A stretch of 64,000 nt of DNA from the NCBI RefSeq assembly GCF_004322755.1, contig NZ_CP036401.1, positions 6,820,001 through 6,884,000 of the forward strand, given 5' to 3'. The notes beneath the pieces were generated by a model. The model was not told the origin of the DNA. It searched no databases and saw only the letters and a program-made list of their open reading frames with translations. This DNA comes from Pseudoduganella albidiflava. GTDB taxonomy: Bacteria; Pseudomonadota; Gammaproteobacteria; Burkholderiales; Burkholderiaceae_D. The translations under genes were made by a program, and so were the position numbers. Shown piece after piece: positions 59,407 through 64,000 of the stretch (the first letter of the stretch is position 1; every line of letters begins with the position of its first letter).

Positions 59407-62400
59407 TCAGTTGGTGAACACGGTACCGAACGCGGCGTTCAGCTCGGCGGCCGTGGCGGCCGAGCCGTGCGCGATGCCGATCACCGTGACCTGTTCAAAA
59501 TAATTCTGCTCGACGGCATCGATGAAGCCCGCCGCGCTGCTCGACTGGTAGCTTGCCGCCAGTTGCTGCACCAGGGCCTGCACCGACGCGTTGTCCTGGT
59601 TGGCCACAAGGTACCCTTCCGCGTCGAAATCGAACGCGTTGGTGGTCGTCGCGGCAAACTTCGCGCCGCGGTCGGTGTAGCCCTGTGCCGCCAGGCCCAG
59701 GCTTGCCGCGTCGTCCAGCGACACCAGCTGGGTCTGGCCGCGCGCATCCTGGTACAGGTGGAATTGCGTGCCGATACCGCTGCCGGCCGCCGCGGCCGTG
59801 AAGCCGCCCGCCCCGGCCACCGCGCCATAGCATGCATAAGGCAGCGCCTGGCCGGCGGCCGCGAAAGTCCAGTCCTGCGTGAACGGCTGGTAATACGCCG
59901 TCATCTGCTGCCCGCCCGGCATTGCGTCGAACGCCACGCCTTCGAACGCGTTGCCGGCCACGGCCGCCTTCTGCGCCGCCTCGGCGGCACTGGCCGTGTA
60001 GTACCGGTCGCCGCCGGCCAGGACGATGCTGTAGACCTGGTGGTCCGGCGTATCGAACGCCAGCATGCCCGGGTCGACGATGGTGCCGTTGACGAGCCCA
60101 TCTTCGTCGCCCCAGCCGCCATCCGTCAAGGTGAGCACGATACGATCGGTGCGGCCGTCGCGGTTCAGGTCCACCAGCGTGGCGCCGTTGTCCATCGTGT
60201 CCAGGCGGCCGTCGTCCAGGAAGCTGTAATAGCTTTGCGTGGCGCTGTCGAACTTGAGGAAATTGTTCGCCAGCGAACCGCCGCCCGCCAGGTCGATGAC
60301 GACCCGGGTCTGCAGGCCTTCGCGCGTCGCGTCGAGGTCGGGCAGGCTGGCCACGCCCTCTTCCGCCGTGACCGTGAAATTGAACACGGGCGAGGTGGCA
60401 CGGTACTGGGTCGGCAGCACGGCCGGCAGGTCGGTCAGGCTCAGGTCCTTCAGCTGGGCGCCCGCCGTCAGCTGCACCGCCTCGGCGCTGCTGCCCACCG
60501 AACCCGCGAGCACCGCGCCGAACGAGGACGCCGCGGCGTTCTTGCCCATCATGAAGTCGGCCAGCGAACGCATCGGCATTTGCGCCACCGCGTGCTGCTG
60601 CCAGTCGAGCACTCCGTCATGGTTGAAATCGCCCCCATTGGCCGCCAGCTCGATCGACGGGGCCACGCCATCGACGTCGGTCACGATGGTGACGGACACG
60701 GGGGATTGCGCCACCAGGTTGCCGTTGGCATCGAGGATCTGTGCATTGAACGTGTAGACGCCATCGTCCAGCAAGCCGGCGCCGACGTTGATCTTGCCGG
60801 CGGCGATATCCTCGGCCGTGATGGCACTGTTGGCCACCACCTCGCCGGCCGCGCTCAGCAGGCGCACGCTGCCGCCGGGCGCCAGCAGCGTGCCGCCGCT
60901 GATCGTGAACTCGGGCGTGACGACGCTGGTGACGGTGTCGGACTGGCTGGCGCCGTCGTCCGATGCCGGGTCGAGGCCGATCTGGAGGCCGGGGGTGGCC
61001 GGCGTCTCGGGCGTGGTTGGCGTTTCCGGCGTGGTTGGCGTTTCCGGCGTGGTTGGCGTTTCCGGCGTCGTTGGCGTCTCGGGTGTGGTCGGCGTTTCCG
61101 GCGTCGTCGGCGTTTCCGGCGTCGTCGGGACTTCCGGCGTCGTAGGCGTCTCGGGCGTCGTCGGGGTTTCCGGCGTCGGCGGCGTCTCGGGCGTGGTCGG
61201 GGTTTCCGGTACGGGCGGCGGAACAACCACCACGTCGTTGTCCGCGATCGTGCCGGTGGCGGACACGCCGCCCACCGTCAGCACGGCGCTCTCGGGATTC
61301 TCCACCAGCGCATCGTCGATCGTCGGTAGCGTGACCGTGAAGGCCGTGACGCCGGCCGGAACGATGACGATGCCGCTCGACGCGTTACCGTCCTGCCACG
61401 CCACGCCATCGCTGAACGACAGGCTGCCCAGGTCCTGCGCGGCAGCGGTGCCGCCCAGCGCCAGCGCGAATGCGACCGGGCCCGCACCGGCCATGTTCAG
61501 CGTGACCGCGTACGCCAGCGCCGCGCCTTCCGTGACGCTGGTGGCGCCACTGGACGGTTGCGCCGCGGCGAAGGCCGCAACGGCGGCGATGGCCGGTGCG
61601 TCGTTGTCCGTCACGGTACCGGAAGCAACGATGCCGCCCAGCGTGATCACGATGTTTTCAGCCAGTTCGACCAGCGCGTCGTCCACGGTGGCGACATCGA
61701 TCGTGAAGCTGGTGACGGCGGCCGGCACCACGACGATGCCCGTGCTCGCATCGCCGTTCTTCCAGGCCACGCCATGCGAGAAGGTGATCGCGCCCAGGTC
61801 CGCGGTGGCGGCAGTGCCAGACAGCGCGAGGGCATATTCGCCGTCGGCCACGCCGGCCGCGCTGACGCTGACGGTATAGCGCAGCGTATTGCCCTCCACC
61901 ACGGCGTTGTCGACCGGGTTGACACCCACGTTGGCGGCATCCTCGGCGACGATGGCCGAGATGCTGCGGCTGTCGTTGTCCGTGATCGTGCCGGTGGCGG
62001 ACACGCCGCCCACCGTCAGCACGGCGCTCTCGGGATTCTCCACCAGCGCGTCGTCGATCGTCGGCAGCGTGACCGTGAAACCGGTGACGCCAGCCGGAAC
62101 GATGACGATGCCGCTCGACGCGGTACCGTTCTGCCACGCCACGCCATCGCTGAACGACAGGCTGCCCAGGTCCTGCGCGGCAGCTGTGCCGCCCAACGCC
62201 AGCGCGAACGCGACCGGGCCGGCGCCGGCCATGTTCAGCGTGACCGCGTAGGCCAGCGCCGCGCCCTCCGTGACGCTGGTCGCGCCACTGGACGGTTGCG
62301 CCGCGGCGAACGCGGTCACGCCGGCGATGGCCGGCGCGTCGTTGTCCGTCACGGTACCGGAAGCAACGATGCCGCCCAGCGTAATCACGACGTTTTCCGC

Positions 62401-64000
62401 GGATTCGACGAGCGCGTCGTCCACCGTGGCGACATCGATCGTGAAGCTGGTGACGGCGGCCGGTACGACGACGATGCCGGTAGCGGGGTCGCCGTTTTTC
62501 CAGGCCACGCCATCGGAGAAGGTGATCGCGCCCAGGTCCGCGGTGGCGGCGCTGCCGGACAACGCGAGGGCATATTCGCCATCGGCCACGCCGGCCGCGC
62601 TGACGCTGACGGTATAGCGCAGCGTATTCCCTTCCACCACGGCGTTGTCGACCGGATTGGCACCCACGTTCGCGGCATCCTCGGCCACGATGGCCGAGAT
62701 GCTGCGGCTGTCGTTGTCGGCGATCGTACCGGTGGCCGACACGCCGCCCACCGTCAGCACGGCGCTTTCCGCGTTTTCGACCAGCGCATCGTCGACCGTG
62801 GGCAGCGTGACCGTGAAACCGGTGACCCCGGCCGGGACGACGACGATGCCGCTCGCCGCGTTGCCGAGCTTCCAGGCCACGCCATGGCTGAACGACAGGC
62901 TGCCCAGGTCTTGCGGGGCCGCCGTGCCGCCGAGCGTGAGCGTGTACTCGGTGGCCGCCGGGCTCGCGCCGTTCAGCGCCACCGTGTACACCAGCGTGGC
63001 GCCTTCGGTCACCGCGTTATCGACCGGCGTGGCACCGGTATGCGCGGCATCCTCGGCCAGCACGCTGGCGACGGCCTGGCTGTCGTTGTCCGTGATCGTG
63101 CCGGTGGCGGACAGCCCGCCCACCGCCAGCACGGCCGTTTCCGCCGCTTCGATGACCGCGTCGTCGACCGTGCCGACGGTGACGCCGAACGTCGTGACGC
63201 CCGCCGGCACGACGACGATGCCACTGCCGGCATTGCCGTTCTTCCAGGTCACGCCCGCAGTGAACGCGAACGACGACGTGTCGCTCACGCCGGCGGTGCC
63301 GGACAGGACCAGCGCGTATTCGGTCGTCACGGGGCTGGCGCCGCTCAGCGTCACGGTGTACAGCAGCGACGCGCCTTCGGCGACGCTGTCGTCGGCCGGC
63401 AGCAGGCCGGGGTGCGCCGCATCCTCGGCCGTGACGGCGGCCACGGCCTGGCTGTCGTTGTCCGTGATCGTGCCGGTCGCGGTCACGCCGCCCACCGTCA
63501 GCACGGCCGTTTCGGCCGATTCGATGGCGCTGTCGTCGACCGTCGGCACGGTGATCTTGAAGCTGCCCACGCCGTTCGGCACGACGACGATGCCCGAAGC
63601 CGGGTTGCCGTTCTTCCAGGTCACGCCGTCGGAAAACGCCAGCGTGCCCAGGTCGGCCGTGACGGCACTGCCGCCGTGCACCAGCGCATGCTCGCCGCCG
63701 GTACCGCTGAGTATCACCGTATAGACGAGCGTGCCGCCTTCGCCGACGCTGCTGTCGACAGGCGTGGCGCCCAGGTGCGCGCCGTCTTCGGCCACCACGC
63801 TGGCGACCGTGGCGGCGATGGGCACGGCGCCATCGTTGTCGGTGATCGTCAGCACGCCGGTGTTGTCCGTGATGGCGGCGAAGGTGCTGTCGCTCAGCAC
63901 CACGGACACGTGGCGCGCGCCATCGATCGCCGCGGTATCGGTCAGCGGAACCGTGATCGTCTTGCTGGTCTGGCCCGGTGCGAAGGTCAGCGTCCCCGTC
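59407..64000 (-). CDS. giant Calx-beta repeat protein, C-terminal part (runs off window end)
   Basis: The frame is open to base 64000, so the start lies beyond the window; at least 1530 codons are seen. It holds seven Calx-beta-like repeats of about 120-125 residues, each ending in GTITDND, GTIADND or GTVTDND (acidic Ca-binding ends). A Pro-Glu-Thr linker of about 12 hexapeptides (PETPTT) follows at 61001-61216, then a C-terminal domain of about 530 residues that begins LQIGLDPASDDGASQSD and includes GGDFNHDGVLDW and DLNRDGRTDRIVLT (EF-hand-like DxNxDG motifs). It ends in FGTVFTN. It is likely a secreted or surface adhesin. Confidence 0.85.
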   Translation of the reverse strand, partial: TGTLTFAPGQTSKTITVPLTDTAAIDGARHVSVVLSDSTFAAITDNTGVLTITDNDGAVPIAATVASVVAEDGAHLGATPVDSSVGEGGTLVYTVILSGTGGEHALVHGGSAVTADLGTLAFSDGVTWKNGNPASGIVVVPNGVGSFKITVPTVDDSAIESAETAVLTVGGVTATGTITDNDSQAVAAVTAEDAAHPGLLPADDSVAEGASLLYTVTLSGASPVTTEYALVLSGTAGVSDTSSFAFTAGVTWKNGNAGSGIVVVPAGVTTFGVTVGTVDDAVIEAAETAVLAVGGLSATGTITDNDSQAVASVLAEDAAHTGATPVDNAVTEGATLVYTVALNGASPAATEYTLTLGGTAAPQDLGSLSFSHGVAWKLGNAASGIVVVPAGVTGFTVTLPTVDDALVENAESAVLTVGGVSATGTIADNDSRSISAIVAEDAANVGANPVDNAVVEGNTLRYTVSVSAAGVADGEYALALSGSAATADLGAITFSDGVAWKNGDPATGIVVVPAAVTSFTIDVATVDDALVESAENVVITLGGIVASGTVTDNDAPAIAGVTAFAAAQPSSGATSVTEGAALAYAVTLNMAGAGPVAFALALGGTAAAQDLGSLSFSDGVAWQNGTASSGIVIVPAGVTGFTVTLPTIDDALVENPESAVLTVGGVSATGTITDNDSRSISAIVAEDAANVGVNPVDNAVVEGNTLRYTVSVSAAGVADGEYALALSGTAATADLGAITFSHGVAWKNGDASTGIVVVPAAVTSFTIDVATVDDALVELAENIVITLGGIVASGTVTDNDAPAIAAVAAFAAAQPSSGATSVTEGAALAYAVTLNMAGAGPVAFALALGGTAAAQDLGSLSFSDGVAWQDGNASSGIVIVPAGVTAFTVTLPTIDDALVENPESAVLTVGGVSATGTIADNDVVVVPPPVPETPTTPETPPTPETPTTPETPTTPEVPTTPETPTTPETPTTPETPTTPETPTTPETPTTPETPTTPETPATPGLQIGLDPASDDGASQSDTVTSVVTPEFTISGGTLLAPGGSVRLLSAAGEVVANSAITAEDIAAGKINVGAGLLDDGVYTFNAQILDANGNLVAQSPVSVTIVTDVDGVAPSIELAANGGDFNHDGVLDWQQHAVAQMPMRSLADFMMGKNAAASSFGAVLAGSVGSSAEAVQLTAGAQLKDLSLTDLPAVLPTQYRATSPVFNFTVTAEEGVASLPDLDATREGLQTRVVIDLAGGGSLANNFLKFDSATQSYYSFLDDGRLDTMDNGATLVDLNRDGRTDRIVLTLTDGGWGDEDGLVNGTIVDPGMLAFDTPDHQVYSIVLAGGDRYYTASAAEAAQKAAVAGNAFEGVAFDAMPGGQQMTAYYQPFTQDWTFAAAGQALPYACYGAVAGAGGFTAAAAGSGIGTQFHLYQDARGQTQLVSLDDAASLGLAAQGYTDRGAKFAATTTNAFDFDAEGYLVANQDNASVQALVQQLAASYQSSSAAGFIDAVEQNYFEQVTVIGIAHGSAATAAELNAAFGTVFTN
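61001..61216 (-). repeat. 18-bp tandem repeat coding for (PETPTT)n
   Basis: About twelve 18-base units, each reading roughly PETPTT on the minus strand, with variants such as PETPPT and PEVPTT. Base variation is mainly silent or T-P-V swaps. The array separates the Calx-beta repeats from the C-terminal domain and could change length by slippage. Confidence 0.9.
61240..62715 (-). repeat. 738-bp segmental duplication of a two-repeat Calx-beta block
   Basis: The two Calx-beta repeats encoded at 61240-61977 and those at 61978-62715 match almost word for word, with a period of 738 bases (246 residues). An example is the segment with GATGGCCGAG at 61951 and again at 62689. Protein differences are few (ANVGANP against ANVGVNP, VENPES in both). 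It is a recent in-frame tandem duplication. Confidence 0.85.

Noticed and set aside
59383..61329. Repetitive plus-strand frame rich in Arg-Gly-Trp-Phe repeats
   Set aside because: It is the antisense reading of the PETPTT array and C-terminal domain of the Calx-beta protein; repeats there are explained by the minus-strand coding.

Overview
The window is high-GC DNA that reads as one stretch of a free-living betaproteobacterial chromosome, most likely Oxalobacteraceae of the Massilia/Duganella/Pseudoduganella group. The grounds are the SlmA, ArgB and Hpt neighbourhoods, tandem DUF4148 proteins, PHB-depolymerase-family enzymes, a large TonB receptor, and an intergenic palindromic repeat with GGGGTCAGACCC arms that I recall from such genomes. 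This placement is inference; no rRNA is present. There is one tRNA (Thr-GGT), and I see no prophage, insertion sequence or CRISPR array.

Layout. 1-9980: the end of an alpha/beta hydrolase, then a Crp/Fnr regulator divergent from a tightly packed operon: acyl-CoA ligase, Liv-type ABC transporter (ATPase, two permeases, binding protein, second ATPase), MmcQ/YjbR protein and PaaK-like CoA ligase. 10202-24918: mostly housekeeping (hpt, argB, tRNA-Thr, a HAD nucleotidase, slmA, a pabB-pabC fusion) mixed with small detoxification and hydrolase genes (nitronate monooxygenase, metallo-hydrolase, FtrA-type regulator with rhodanese, glutathione peroxidase, two PHB-depolymerase-family enzymes). 25139-33372: DUF4148 pair, cupin, NarL-type response regulator, exported hydrolase, a 1004-residue propeller histidine kinase, PPK2 and a LysR regulator. 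33552-35466: an AbiE type IV toxin-antitoxin pair. 35690-45119: a galactan-utilisation locus on the minus strand (dgoD, dgoK, dgoA, GH35, TonB receptor, GH53). 45443-49639: two exported hydrolases, hipBA and a thioesterase. 49649-56839: a divergent cluster joining polyamine synthesis (membrane-anchored spermidine synthase, AdoMet decarboxylase) to a membrane-stress-like set (DUF350, SPFH-SHOCT, DUF4178 with zinc ribbons, a glycine-rich mini-protein) and an FAD oxidoreductase. 57093-64000: a second-type RsgA GTPase, a VOC protein, a small outer-membrane barrel and the C-terminal 1.5 kb-codon part of a giant Calx-beta repeat protein running off the window.

How genes cooperate. The galactan locus is read as: galactanase cuts galactan, the TonB receptor imports oligosaccharides, GH35 releases galactose, and DgoD/DgoK/DgoA convert galactonate to pyruvate and glyceraldehyde-3-phosphate; the galactose dehydrogenase and lactonase steps are not in the window. 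The polyamine/SPFH cluster is the best candidate for a poorly described system: it resembles the P. aeruginosa PA4773-PA4774 surface-spermidine genes and SPFH/PspA stress operons, but in a distinct combination.

Non-coding signals of note: a transcription terminator split by a 130-bp inverted-repeat element (11581-11751); short tandem repeats of 13-14 bp in four intergenic regions upstream of genes; a related promoter-operator upstream of a DUF4148 gene and of an exported hydrolase; a shared leader motif at three or four genes; and dyads next to the abiE and hipBA promoters.
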